The notes under the pieces: model-generated
The model's input: only the letters and a program-made list of their open reading frames with translations
What the model was told of the DNA's origin: nothing
The model's database searches: none
Source: Maribacter sp044594925
Lineage (GTDB): Bacteria > Bacteroidota > Bacteroidia > Flavobacteriales > Flavobacteriaceae
Length of the DNA: 64,000 bases
Assembly: GCF_044594925.1 (NCBI RefSeq)
Contig: NZ_CP138991.1
Span: 868,001-932,000 of the forward strand
Reading direction: 5' to 3'
Translations under genes and position numbers: made by a program
Shown here: positions 44,526-52,583 of the stretch, in pieces
Position numbering within the stretch: position 1 is the stretch's first letter
Layout of the letters: each line of letters opens with the position of its first letter

Positions 44526-44958
44526 AGTTGCTGTAGTTATCGAGGTAACGAAGATATTAATAAGGACGCTGTATACGTCGAACCGCTCTTGATTAAATTA
44601 CAAGAATATCAAGAGTTCCTTTTTATAGGTGTTATAGGTTTTTAATGGAACGGTGCGTACTACAAAACCTAAGTTTTTAATAGGAATGTTTTGTTATGGT
44701 TTAGTATATGAAAAGTAGGGCAGTTGTAAGTGATACTTTTCGTTTCCGTCTGGTCCGCTAGCCAGAGCTTTTTGTTTTGTAATTATTTTTTCTTTTTTAA
44801 TTGCCAACTTAGCGCAGCGTTATCACGAATTCCTTATTGAAAACAGAAATCGCATGAGTAAATCTAGAAGATTTGGAGGACATCGTAAATAAGACCAAGC
44901 CTTTAAATAAAGCACTTAATGCTCTATTTGCTATAGGTTTTGTTACCTGCTGGCTTTT
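44526..44958. other. 433-base gap without a recognised gene
   Basis: Between the PLP gene start and the KAP gene end I see no intact gene, tRNA or structured RNA. On the plus strand bases 44734-44892 are open for 52 codons and end in RYHEFLIENRNRMSKSRRF and a stop; the string looks protein-like but no start or family was recognised. It may be a gene fragment left by insertion or deletion. Confidence 0.4.
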
Positions 44959-46371
44959 CTAAGTTTTCATATCTTCCAATAAATCAATTCGTTTAGTGTA
45001 ATGCATTAAATCTAAATCTCCTTCTCGATGACCTCTGTCAATATTTTCTAAAATATGCATTACCTCTTTTTCAGAATCTTTCTTGATAATTGAACTTATT
45101 AACGCTTTATTCTCTCCCGACTCTTCGTCTTTTTCGAAAAGATTTTTTCTATAGTATCTATCTTGAGAAAAATTATTATAAATATTAATTAATGAAATTT
45201 CGAGCCACATCAGTTGCCTTTCCGTTCCTCCATTTATTTCTATTTTTATTATTGATATAAATTTTTCTTGCAATTCCTGAATAGCCAAATGTTTGCTCTT
45301 TAATTCTTCATAAAATTTGTTATGCCTTATTTTAATAAAAACGAGTAAAAGAAAAATATGAGGTGTTACGTACATATTTTCAGTAAAACTTCTTAAGGCT
45401 AATCTTGAATGAGCAAATATTTTTTCCTGTTGCCTTAATGGTACTTTTGCTTTTGTAAAAAGTAATTTACAAGTTTCAAGAAAATTTGATTTGTCTGACT
45501 TTAGTTCATAACTTCTTAGTCTTTCAGGTGATTGGAAAAACTCATCGAATTGGAAGTATTCGTATAGGTATTTATAAAAGATATCTACTTCTGGTTCTGG
45601 AATAGAATACTCTATATCAATAAACCTTCTTAAATATTCATCTGCGTCTATATCATCACTACCATAAACACCTTTAATTGCGTTTCCGAGTTGTTCTTTG
45701 TCAATTGATAAGATGAAAACAATATTTGGAATGGAAAAGAAATGTTTTATTTGCTCAAGTATGGAAACCGCATAATTTGGACGGCATCTATCTAATTCAT
45801 CTACAATAAAGATTAAAGGTTTTTCCTCGTTCGTACTTGCAATAAACTCCGAGAGACTTTGTCGAAAATCTGATATGCTTTTTTTCTTTTTTTGGTATTC
45901 GTTCACTTCATTTTCAAAAACATCAGATAATCCTTTTGTAACTCCTATGATGGCATCTTTTACTCCTTCTGTGTCAATGTATCTATCAGCTATCGCTTTG
46001 GCTATTATTGGCGCAATATGTTTAGTTAGTGTAGATGCTTTTTTTAGGGTCTTTTTAAAAGCTGGTTCGGTTTCTTTTGTTGTGAGTGTTTTTAGTTCTC
46101 CCATTAATGCCGTGAGAGGATTATTTTCAAAATCATTTTCCCAAGCATTAAAGTATAGAGTTTGGAAATTGTTATTTTTTAAATTCTGCTCCCACATCTT
46201 CACAAATGTAGTTTTTCCTGTTCCCCATTTATTGTTCAAGGCGAGAACAAAGCCGTATGGATAAGAGTTGATAATATTGGTTAAGATATCTGAATATTTT
46301 TCTCTATCTAATTTGCAATTTGCAAAGGGATTTTCAGGTTCTACTTCAATTTCGTAATGTTTAATATTCAT
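44959..46371 (-). CDS. KAP family P-loop NTPase
   Basis: A 470-residue KAP NTPase. Walker A is NKWGTGKTT (residues 48-56), followed by the family's FNAWEND (74-80) and Walker B IFIVDELDRC (187-196) with the typical Asp-Glu-Leu-Asp. The C-terminal helical region is not classified. No clear membrane helix is present between the Walker motifs, unlike membrane KAPs. Members often occur on mobile elements or in defence-like contexts, but no partner gene is adjacent, and codon use is AT-rich. Its role cannot be assigned. A 28-base motif shared with the lipoprotein gene lies upstream. Confidence 0.85.
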   Translation of the reverse strand: MNIKHYEIEVEPENPFANCKLDREKYSDILTNIINSYPYGFVLALNNKWGTGKTTFVKMWEQNLKNNNFQTLYFNAWENDFENNPLTALMGELKTLTTKETEPAFKKTLKKASTLTKHIAPIIAKAIADRYIDTEGVKDAIIGVTKGLSDVFENEVNEYQKKKKSISDFRQSLSEFIASTNEEKPLIFIVDELDRCRPNYAVSILEQIKHFFSIPNIVFILSIDKEQLGNAIKGVYGSDDIDADEYLRRFIDIEYSIPEPEVDIFYKYLYEYFQFDEFFQSPERLRSYELKSDKSNFLETCKLLFTKAKVPLRQQEKIFAHSRLALRSFTENMYVTPHIFLLLVFIKIRHNKFYEELKSKHLAIQELQEKFISIIKIEINGGTERQLMWLEISLINIYNNFSQDRYYRKNLFEKDEESGENKALISSIIKKDSEKEVMHILENIDRGHREGDLDLMHYTKRIDLLEDMKT

Positions 46372-46450
46372 TCAGTCACGATGTTTTTTCAGCTTGTAGG
46401 TTACGACTATATAAGTGGAGTTTCAATACTTCGGCAAGCGCAGCACAGGT

Positions 46451-46478
46451 TCCATTTATCGGTTGCTAACGAATTTCG
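46451..46478. repeat. 28-base motif shared with the lipoprotein flank, copy 2
   Basis: Differs from copy 1 at three positions (A/G, T/G, G/T). It lies 80 bases upstream of the KAP gene on the minus strand. The core GGTTGCTAACGAATTTCG has the weak palindrome CTAACGAATTTCG. Confidence 0.55.
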
Positions 46479-46589
46479 CTGTTCAAAAAATGGGTTGCAA
46501 GTCTTTTCTAGCCTTGTTGTAAGAAAGTTTTTAACAAACGGTATTTGGGTCAGCACTAGGGGCGGCCATAGGGCTGGGAATATTCCTGC

Positions 46590-47432
46590 TTAGGTCGCCC
46601 AAAAGGTCACTAGAAAAATAATAAAACGATAAAAAAGGTTAGCCAAGTTCACGGATAGCAATACGAGAAAACCCGCAGGTATGGCCCAATACCAACGGAT
46701 ATTCATAAATCTTTTAATACTACCTATTGCGTAAAGAAGCGGAATGCCAAAGGCGAAGAGTTTAAAGGAGATGGAAGCAACAACGGACTCGCTTTGGCCG
46801 GAGATTAGGAATATGAGATTATCTGCCCAAGGCAACATAATCCAACTGGCCATGTACAAAGAGAAAAAGTGGAAGGCAAATATAAGGCTGTCATAATAAA
46901 AGCGTCTTTTCTTTAAGGCCAATACATACACAAAAAATGCAATCAGGGGAACGTTAATGATCATGATAGACTTGGAAATGGTATCGCTGTTATTTTGATA
47001 GGTAACCGCATAGTCGGGACCCTCCACACCTTCGGTTTTCAATTTTGAGACCACCCATTCCCGGACCCAATCGCTGTAAGGTTGCGAATACACTTGGTCT
47101 TCTAGTGAAAGTGAGTAATCCGATAAGGGGTTGACAAAGAAATAGATAAGGTTAAAAAACAGGAACAAGGTAATCGGGGAGATGAACTTTTTTCGTTTGC
47201 CCCTTAAAAATTCGACCGTCATACGACCCGGATACCGAAAGAGGTACCGGCCACTTAATAAAAAACGATTATCTAGAAAGAAAACATTACCAAAGAACTC
47301 TCCCAAAAGCTTCCCTATAGCGCGATCGGTATTATCACGGGTAGCCTGCCCACACTGTTGACAAAAATTTCCATTGACCGATGCGTTGCAGTTGAGACAT
47401 TGTGTTTTTATGATGTCATGGTTTTCTTCCAT
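46590..47432 (-). CDS. DUF3667 domain-containing membrane protein
   Basis: A 280-residue protein. The N-terminal zinc ribbon CLNCNASVNGNFCQQCGQ (residues 13-30) followed by a basic region and about five hydrophobic segments, the first near KKFISPITLFLFFNLIYFF, is the DUF3667 arrangement. Its function is unknown. It is alone on the minus strand between the KAP gene and the ABM monooxygenase. Confidence 0.85.
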   Translation of the reverse strand: MEENHDIIKTQCLNCNASVNGNFCQQCGQATRDNTDRAIGKLLGEFFGNVFFLDNRFLLSGRYLFRYPGRMTVEFLRGKRKKFISPITLFLFFNLIYFFVNPLSDYSLSLEDQVYSQPYSDWVREWVVSKLKTEGVEGPDYAVTYQNNSDTISKSIMIINVPLIAFFVYVLALKKRRFYYDSLIFAFHFFSLYMASWIMLPWADNLIFLISGQSESVVASISFKLFAFGIPLLYAIGSIKRFMNIRWYWAIPAGFLVLLSVNLANLFYRFIIFLVTFWAT

Positions 47433-47535
47433 GGTTACTTCCCGTGTTTGGCTTTGGTCAGTCGTAAATATGAAGATTTTATAGTTAAATTACTAATAAA
47501 CCCTTTTCAGGATGGGATTAGTGCTTCTCGATACT

Positions 47536-47562
47536 CCCGAGACTTCGGGATGAACTCCCGAA
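47536..47562. repeat. Palindromic CCCGA/TCGGG repeat element
   Basis: CCCGA (47536-47540) pairs with TCGGG (47545-47549), and TTCGGG (47544-47549) can also pair with CCCGAA (47557-47562). Upstream is TTCTCGATACT. It is of the kind seen as dispersed palindromes in Flavobacteriia and resembles the hairpin at 9369-9387. Confidence 0.5.
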
Positions 47563-47602
47563 AAGGTCGTGAAAACCACTCGCGATGGCATAGCACCTTG
47601 AT

Positions 47603-47911
47603 TTAACTATTTTCTGGTTCAATATGCGTCATTTCCTGCAAGTTGAATTCCGCAACGGCACCCTCTGTAGCCTTCAAGTAGGCAGCTATATGGTCATTGG
47701 CCATATGTGTTTGCCATAAGGCCCTTGTTTCCCAGTTTTCATAGAACAGAAATTTATTTTCATCCTCATTGTCCTGATGTAGGTCATAATTAATACACCC
47801 TTTTTCGGTTTTGGTCACCTCAATGAGTTTTAGTAATTCATTTTTAACCAGTTCGCTTTTTTCTGGCTTTGCCGTAATTGTTGCTACAATCGTTATTTTT
47901 TGATGCTCCAT
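47603..47911 (-). CDS. Antibiotic biosynthesis monooxygenase (ABM) domain protein
   Basis: A 102-residue dimeric alpha-beta-barrel protein: ITIVATITAKPEKSELVKNE, CINYDLHQDNEDENKFLFYE and WETRALWQTHMANDHIAAYL. Family members are cofactor-free quinol monooxygenases or heme-degrading enzymes. The substrate is unknown. It has its own promoter. Confidence 0.88.
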   Translation of the reverse strand: MEHQKITIVATITAKPEKSELVKNELLKLIEVTKTEKGCINYDLHQDNEDENKFLFYENWETRALWQTHMANDHIAAYLKATEGAVAEFNLQEMTHIEPENS

Positions 47912-47945
47912 AGGTATGCTGTTAAATTGTTGGTATTATTTTGGA

Positions 47946-47953
47946 CAAAGCTA
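47946..47953 (-). promoter_or_regulatory. -7 promoter element of the ABM gene
   Basis: On the minus strand TAGCTTTG fits TAnnTTTG, 34 bases before the start codon. Confidence 0.5.
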
Positions 47954-47984
47954 GTCTAGATTTTGGTTTTCTATCAATTTTATT

Positions 47985-48434
47985 TCAAAGTACTTTCTTA
48001 AAACATACGCTATTCGCAATACCTTCATAAGGCGGATAATTAGGGATAATCTTGTAGTTGTTCTTCTTGTAGAGGGCAATAGCTTCAGGCTGACGCAAAC
48101 CGGTTTCTAGAATACATTGTTCATAGCCAAGTTCTTTAGCCCGATCTTCTAATGCTACAAGTAGGAGGGAAGCAATGCCTTTTCCACGGGCATTGGGGCT
48201 CACGTACATTCGCTTTACCTCCATAGCACGGTCATTAAAACTTTTTAAGGCACCACAGCCCAGTGCAATTCCGTTTTCATAGTATACCACACAATTCTTT
48301 AATGTGGCAATACCGTTGAATTGCGCATAAAAGGCATTGTCTTCTCCATCGCGCAGTGCTAAATCTTCATCCAAAAGCGCTACTAACTTGATGAAATCGG
48401 GATTTGACGAGTCCGTTCGTAGTATTTGTCCCAT
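47985..48434 (-). CDS. GNAT family N-acetyltransferase
   Basis: A 149-residue acetyltransferase. AMEVKRMYVSPNARGKGIAS gives the acetyl-CoA R-G-K-G-I-A loop, and LETGLRQPEAIALYKKNNYK is typical of the PaiA/WecD-like small GNATs. The N-terminal LRTDSSNPDFIKLVALLDED resembles proteins in this subgroup. Substrate unknown. It starts 12 bases after the 5'-nucleotidase MPP-domain gene stop. Confidence 0.87.
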   Translation of the reverse strand: MGQILRTDSSNPDFIKLVALLDEDLALRDGEDNAFYAQFNGIATLKNCVVYYENGIALGCGALKSFNDRAMEVKRMYVSPNARGKGIASLLLVALEDRAKELGYEQCILETGLRQPEAIALYKKNNYKIIPNYPPYEGIANSVCFKKVL

Positions 48435-48446
48435 ACAAAGGCTTTG

Positions 48447-49355
48447 TTAGACGGTAATGGAAACACCGTTCGTTGTAATACCCTTAGCATCAAAATAGAA
48501 ATCGATACGGCCTAAATTAACCCCATAGCAGCCTACTTGATTTACAAGAACCTCTTTATCCAGAGCATTAGTAACAATACTAGGTTTATCCAAGAAGGTA
48601 TGGGTATGTCCACCGATGATGAGGTTTGTATGCTTCGTTTTTGCAGCTAGTTTCATATCGTCCGGTCTATTCTCGTCTTTATAACTATAGCCCAAATGTG
48701 AAAGACAAATGACCAAATCACATTTTTCCTCTTCTATTAAACGTAGTTCCAAATCATTGGCAATCTCGTAAGGATTTAAATACTTGGTTTCTTTATAAAG
48801 TGTCTTGGTCACCAATCCTTTTAACTGTATTCCAAGTCCATAAACACCAATTTTAATACCGTCCCTTTCGTACGTTTGAAAAGGTTTGGTGAAACCATCT
48901 AAAACGGTATCCGTAAAATCGTAGTTGGAAGAAATAAAATCGAACTTGCCGTAGGGTATTTGCGCTAATAAGCCTTCAACTCCATTATCAAAATCATGAT
49001 TACCTATGGTGGCGGCATCATAGTTTAACATCGTCATCAACCTCATCTCTAATTCCCCGCCATAGAAATTAAAGTACGGCGTTCCTTGGAAGATATCACC
49101 GGCATCGAACAACAAGGTATTAGGATTCTCTTCCCGAATAGCATTCACTAGACCAGCTCTTCGCGCCAAACCGCCTAAACCGGCAAAACTGGAATGGTCG
49201 TTTGGAAAAGCGTCTATATGACTGTGCACGTCATTGGTATGTAAAATAGTGATATGAGTTTTTTTAGCTCCGGAGCAGGAGCTTAAACTAAGACCACCTG
49301 CGCCTATGAACGAAGCTGTTGCTGCGGTATCCTGAATAAACTTTCTTCTTTTCAT
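48447..49355 (-). CDS. Metallophosphatase domain protein (5'-nucleotidase N-terminal part)
   Basis: A 302-residue protein with an RR-containing export signal, MKRRKFIQDTAATASF, followed by a possible lipobox at LSLSSC. The mature protein is the metal-binding half of 5'-nucleotidases: HTNDVHSH, FDAGDIFQG, GNHDFD, CLSHLG and GGHTHTF. The C-terminal nucleotide-specificity domain is missing but is encoded by the gene just upstream. Together the two probably act as one periplasmic 5'-nucleotidase-like enzyme. The three-base gap to the partner supports co-translation. Confidence 0.88.
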   Translation of the reverse strand: MKRRKFIQDTAATASFIGAGGLSLSSCSGAKKTHITILHTNDVHSHIDAFPNDHSSFAGLGGLARRAGLVNAIREENPNTLLFDAGDIFQGTPYFNFYGGELEMRLMTMLNYDAATIGNHDFDNGVEGLLAQIPYGKFDFISSNYDFTDTVLDGFTKPFQTYERDGIKIGVYGLGIQLKGLVTKTLYKETKYLNPYEIANDLELRLIEEEKCDLVICLSHLGYSYKDENRPDDMKLAAKTKHTNLIIGGHTHTFLDKPSIVTNALDKEVLVNQVGCYGVNLGRIDFYFDAKGITTNGVSITV

Positions 49356-49358
49356 GCG

Positions 49359-50144
49359 TTATTCAATTTTGTAAAAACGGTCATCGATTGTTGGGGCCAA
49401 GGTATCGACCTTAGAAAAATAATCGATCATTGCATTTCTAATTTTATAATCGGTTTCAGTTACGGACAGGGCATTTTTAAAAAAAACCATATCGTCCCCG
49501 CCACTTACTAAATAATCTGAAGTGGCTACATAATAATATCGATTAACATCAAAAGGTTTGCCTTGTATTTTTAGGGTTTTGATACTATCGTCCTTATTTA
49601 AGATGACTTGGATACCGCTTAAAGGATGCGCTCTTTTAGATTGCACAATGTAGGTTATCATTTGCAAGACAGATTTCCCATCTAGTTCTACCACGGAAAT
49701 ATTATTTTCGAAGGGCATGACCTCGTAGGCCGTTCTGGCCGATACGTTACCCTTGGAAATGATAGCGCGAATACCGCCATGATTCATAAGTACAAAATCT
49801 ATATCCTTTCCAGTGCGCTTTTTGAATATGGGATTCGTTTCAGAAAGCATAATATCTGCCATAAGATTACCGGCCGTAGTGTTATAGACACCGTCCATTT
49901 TACTGATTTTGGCAGGTGCATAAGCCAGTGTGCTATCCAGCATTTTATTAACGCGGGTGCGATAGGGTTCAATAAAATCCTTCACCATTGTAACTTCTTT
50001 AAAAGTACTATCTACGGGAATTTGTTCTGCTGCTATGCGTTGCAAGCTTTTCTGGTCTTCTTTACAGGATACAAAACCTATGATTGTTACAAATAAAACA
50101 AAATGTTTTATTTTTAAAATTCTAAAGTGTTTTAACTTCGCCAT
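49359..50144 (-). CDS. 5'-nucleotidase C-terminal domain lipoprotein
   Basis: A 261-residue protein. A hydrophobic segment and lipobox GFVSC (near residue 27) make it a lipoprotein. The mature part is the 5'-nucleotidase C-terminal domain (NTTAGNLMADIML, VLMNHGGIRAII, ISVVELDGKSVLQM and YVATSDYLVSGGDD). It normally holds the nucleoside-binding pocket. It is three bases upstream of the metallophosphatase gene, so the usual two-domain UshA-type enzyme is split into two polypeptides. Divergent from the DUF6913-like gene. Confidence 0.88.
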   Translation of the reverse strand: MAKLKHFRILKIKHFVLFVTIIGFVSCKEDQKSLQRIAAEQIPVDSTFKEVTMVKDFIEPYRTRVNKMLDSTLAYAPAKISKMDGVYNTTAGNLMADIMLSETNPIFKKRTGKDIDFVLMNHGGIRAIISKGNVSARTAYEVMPFENNISVVELDGKSVLQMITYIVQSKRAHPLSGIQVILNKDDSIKTLKIQGKPFDVNRYYYVATSDYLVSGGDDMVFFKNALSVTETDYKIRNAMIDYFSKVDTLAPTIDDRFYKIE

Positions 50145-50164
50145 AGAGTTGAACGGATATTATT

Positions 50165-50172
50165 TACATTTG
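50165..50172 (+). promoter_or_regulatory. -7 promoter element of the DUF6913-like gene
   Basis: TACATTTG fits TAnnTTTG and is 17 bases before the ATG at 50190. Confidence 0.55.
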
Positions 50173-50189
50173 TATAAATGTAAAAATAC

Positions 50190-50723
50190 ATGTTTTTAAA
50201 AGGAATTAAGGACAAGTTTAAACAGAAATCTGGACGTAAATTTATTAAGCAAGCCCTAGAAAATGGTGCCTCCGAAACAACGAGGTCAAAGGGAATCACT
50301 AAACTAGGATGCATAGTAGATTTGGATAAATTTCAAAACGCTGATTTGTTCTATCAGTTTTTGGAAGAGTTTAAATTAAAGCCCAATGCAGTAAAGATTA
50401 TCGGGTATAAGAGCTATTATGATAAAAACTCTCCTTACTCCACACCGGTCTTTTCGGATAAGGATTTGGGATGGAACGGAGCTATCGAGAATAGTTATGC
50501 ATTGGAGTTTTTAAGTAGGGAATATGATTTATTGGTCAATTATTACAATGAGGATAACCTACTTTTAAATTTGATGTCCGTACAGACCAAGGCTCGCTTA
50601 AAAGTGGGTTTTAAAGAGGTAGACCCCAATTTCAATGATTTGATTTTGGACACCCCGATTTCCGATTTTAAAACGTTCAAATCTGAATTAAAAAAATATT
50701 TAGGCGTTTTTAAAGAGATATAA
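50190..50723 (+). CDS. DUF6913-like cytoplasmic protein
   Basis: A 177-residue soluble protein that I place in a Bacteroidota family recognised as DUF6913, of unknown function. It begins with a basic amphipathic region KDKFKQKSGRKFIKQALE, has KGITKLGCIVDLDKF, and LDTPISDFKTFKSELKKYLG at the end. No membrane segment. It stops two bases before the dapA ATG, so it is the first gene of a unit with dapA. Confidence 0.7.
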   Translation: MFLKGIKDKFKQKSGRKFIKQALENGASETTRSKGITKLGCIVDLDKFQNADLFYQFLEEFKLKPNAVKIIGYKSYYDKNSPYSTPVFSDKDLGWNGAIENSYALEFLSREYDLLVNYYNEDNLLLNLMSVQTKARLKVGFKEVDPNFNDLILDTPISDFKTFKSELKKYLGVFKEI

Positions 50724-50725
50724 GT

Positions 50726-51616
50726 ATGAAAGCATTAAGAGGTACTGGAGTAGCGTTGATCACTCCCTTTCAAGAGGATGGTAATATTGATGTGAAGGCC
50801 CTTATTGACATTGTGTCGTTCTGTAAGCAAGGCGGAATCGATTATTTAGTGGCATTGGGAACAACGGCGGAATCCGTAACCCTAAGCAAAACAGAAAAGC
50901 AATTGGTGCTAGACACCATAGTTAGTGCTAACAACGGGGCGCTACCACTTGTAGTAGGAGTTGGTGGAAACCACACAGCTGCCGTTATTGAAGAACTAAA
51001 AACCTTGGATTTATCTAGTTTTGACGCTATTCTTTCTGTTTCTCCCTACTATAATAAACCTACTCAGGAAGGCATCTACAGGCATTTTGAGGCAATAGCT
51101 TTGGCCTCTCCAAAGCCCGTAGTAATGTACAATGTTCCTGGAAGAACAGGTAGTAATATGCTTCCATCTACCACCGTTAGACTCGCTAATGATTTTGATA
51201 ATATCGTAGGCATTAAAGAAGCTTGTGGGGATATGGTTCAGATTATGGAAATCATCGCTTCCAAGCCTAAGGACTTTTTACTACTCTCTGGAGATGATTT
51301 AACTGCATTACCAACAATATTGGCAGGTGGTGACGGTGTTATTTCTGTTTTGGGTCAGGGTGTGCCTATAGAATTTTCAGAAATGGTTCGTTTGGGATTA
51401 CAGGGGAAAACAAAGGAGGCGTATGCGTACCACTACATGCTACAGGATGGGATGAGCCTTATTTTTGAAGAAGGTAATCCGGCTGGTATTAAAGCAATAT
51501 TTGAAATATTAAGTCTAGCTAGCGCTTCTGTAAGATTACCACTTGTAGAGGCCAGTGGCGCCCTAAAATCTAAACTTGCTCATTTTATAGCTTCATTATC
51601 CAGCGTTACGGCTTAG
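50726..51616 (+). CDS. dapA: 4-hydroxy-tetrahydrodipicolinate synthase
   Basis: A 296-residue DapA. It condenses pyruvate with aspartate semialdehyde, the first step of the lysine/diaminopimelate branch. The Schiff-base lysine Lys164 is in VGIKEACGD, Tyr135 in VVMYNVPGRTG, and Thr47 in LGTTAESVTL. GDDLTALPTILAGGDGVISV marks the C-terminal part of the barrel. dapF lies at 25.9 kb, in a different unit. Confidence 0.96.
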   Translation: MKALRGTGVALITPFQEDGNIDVKALIDIVSFCKQGGIDYLVALGTTAESVTLSKTEKQLVLDTIVSANNGALPLVVGVGGNHTAAVIEELKTLDLSSFDAILSVSPYYNKPTQEGIYRHFEAIALASPKPVVMYNVPGRTGSNMLPSTTVRLANDFDNIVGIKEACGDMVQIMEIIASKPKDFLLLSGDDLTALPTILAGGDGVISVLGQGVPIEFSEMVRLGLQGKTKEAYAYHYMLQDGMSLIFEEGNPAGIKAIFEILSLASASVRLPLVEASGALKSKLAHFIASLSSVTA

Positions 51617-51670
51617 TACTTTTTTTCGTTAAAACTTACCCAAAACGCTTAATTCAGAGCAGAATGATGC

Positions 51671-51678
51671 TATTTTTG
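51671..51678 (+). promoter_or_regulatory. Alternative upstream -7 element for bamD
   Basis: TATTTTTG fits TAnnTTTG and would give bamD a leader of about 45 bases. A second TAnnTTTG lies closer to the ATG. Confidence 0.4.
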
Positions 51679-51716
51679 GACCTATAAAAATGTTTTTTAT
51701 ATCCATTGATAATTAC

Positions 51717-51724
51717 TAATTTTG
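51717..51724 (+). promoter_or_regulatory. -7 promoter element abutting bamD
   Basis: TAATTTTG is followed by CAAA and then the bamD ATG, so only four bases separate it from the start. A transcript from it would be nearly leaderless. The spacing equals that of the rlmH site at 2367-2374. Confidence 0.45.
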
Positions 51725-51728
51725 CAAA

Positions 51729-52571
51729 ATGTTTTTTAGAATAAAGCACATATTACTTTTAGGTGGTTTACTTATCGCTTTTCAATCTTGTAATGAGTAT
51801 CAAAAGGTAATCAAAAATGAGGATGTTAAGGCCAAGTATGATATGGCCGAAAAATACTACGATGAAGGCGACTTCAAGAGAGCTAATCGTTTATTGGAAC
51901 AAATTGCACCAAAATACATAGGTAAGCCGCAAGGAGAGCGTGTGATGTTCTTTTTGGCGAATACCTATTTTGAGCGTGGCGACTACAATATGGCCGGATA
52001 TCAATTTGAACGTTTTATCAAATCCTATCCTAAAAGTGATAAAATAGCACAAGCATCCTTTTTGGGAGCTAAGAGTTATTTTGAATTGTCTCCTAATTAT
52101 TCTTTGGATCAGACGGACACGGACAAAGCCTTATTAAAATTACAGAATTTCATCAATGCTTACTCGGAATCCGAGTTTTTTGCGGATGCCAATGAGATGG
52201 CAAAGGAGCTTACTACTAAAAAAGAGAAAAAAGCTTTCGAGATTTTAAAACAGTACAATAAACTCGGGGAGTTCAACTATGACATGTTGAAATCCGCTGT
52301 AGAGGCGTCGGACAATTTTGTTTCGGATTTTCCAGGTTCTATTTACAGAGAGGAAGCACTACTCGTAAAAGTGGATGCTTTGACCAATAGAGCACTTAAT
52401 AGTTTTGAGAGTTTACAAGAGGAACGTCTTTTAGATGCGAAAACAGCATATTTAGCGTTTAAGAAAAAGTACCCGGAGACCAATTTTGAAAAAGAAGCTT
52501 CAAGGTTGATGGAAAATATAGAAAAAGAATTACAAAAATTCAACACGGAATCAGAATCAGAATCCAAATAA
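51729..52571 (+). CDS. bamD: Outer membrane protein assembly factor BamD
   Basis: A 280-residue lipoprotein (lipobox AFQSC, cysteine near residue 21) with tetratricopeptide-like repeats from residue about 35: AKYDMAEKYYDEGDFKRANR, then FFLANTYFERGDYNMAGYQF, then AQASFLGAKSYFELSP. This is the BamD arrangement, a subunit of the barrel-assembly machinery that folds outer-membrane proteins. The last 40 residues form a charged helix. It is followed by rpoZ (12 bases) and coaBC in the usual Bacteroidota order. Confidence 0.93.
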   Translation: MFFRIKHILLLGGLLIAFQSCNEYQKVIKNEDVKAKYDMAEKYYDEGDFKRANRLLEQIAPKYIGKPQGERVMFFLANTYFERGDYNMAGYQFERFIKSYPKSDKIAQASFLGAKSYFELSPNYSLDQTDTDKALLKLQNFINAYSESEFFADANEMAKELTTKKEKKAFEILKQYNKLGEFNYDMLKSAVEASDNFVSDFPGSIYREEALLVKVDALTNRALNSFESLQEERLLDAKTAYLAFKKKYPETNFEKEASRLMENIEKELQKFNTESESESK

Positions 52572-52583
52572 ATAGTTTCAATT

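Noticed and set aside
44526..44958. tmRNA, RNase P RNA or a tRNA in the 433-base gap
   Set aside because: No matching conserved cores, T-loop or acceptor-stem pairs were found by reading both strands.
41289..46478. Integron attC sites around the accessory genes
   Set aside because: The GTTAG/CTAAC strings suggested it, but the required flanking R-Y-Y-Y-AAC and GTTRRRY cores and the two-arm layout are not met, and no integrase gene is present.
46590..47432. DUF3667 protein as a partner of the KAP NTPase
   Set aside because: They share strand and proximity, but a 218-base gap with the repeated motif separates them, and DUF3667 genes are widespread without KAP.
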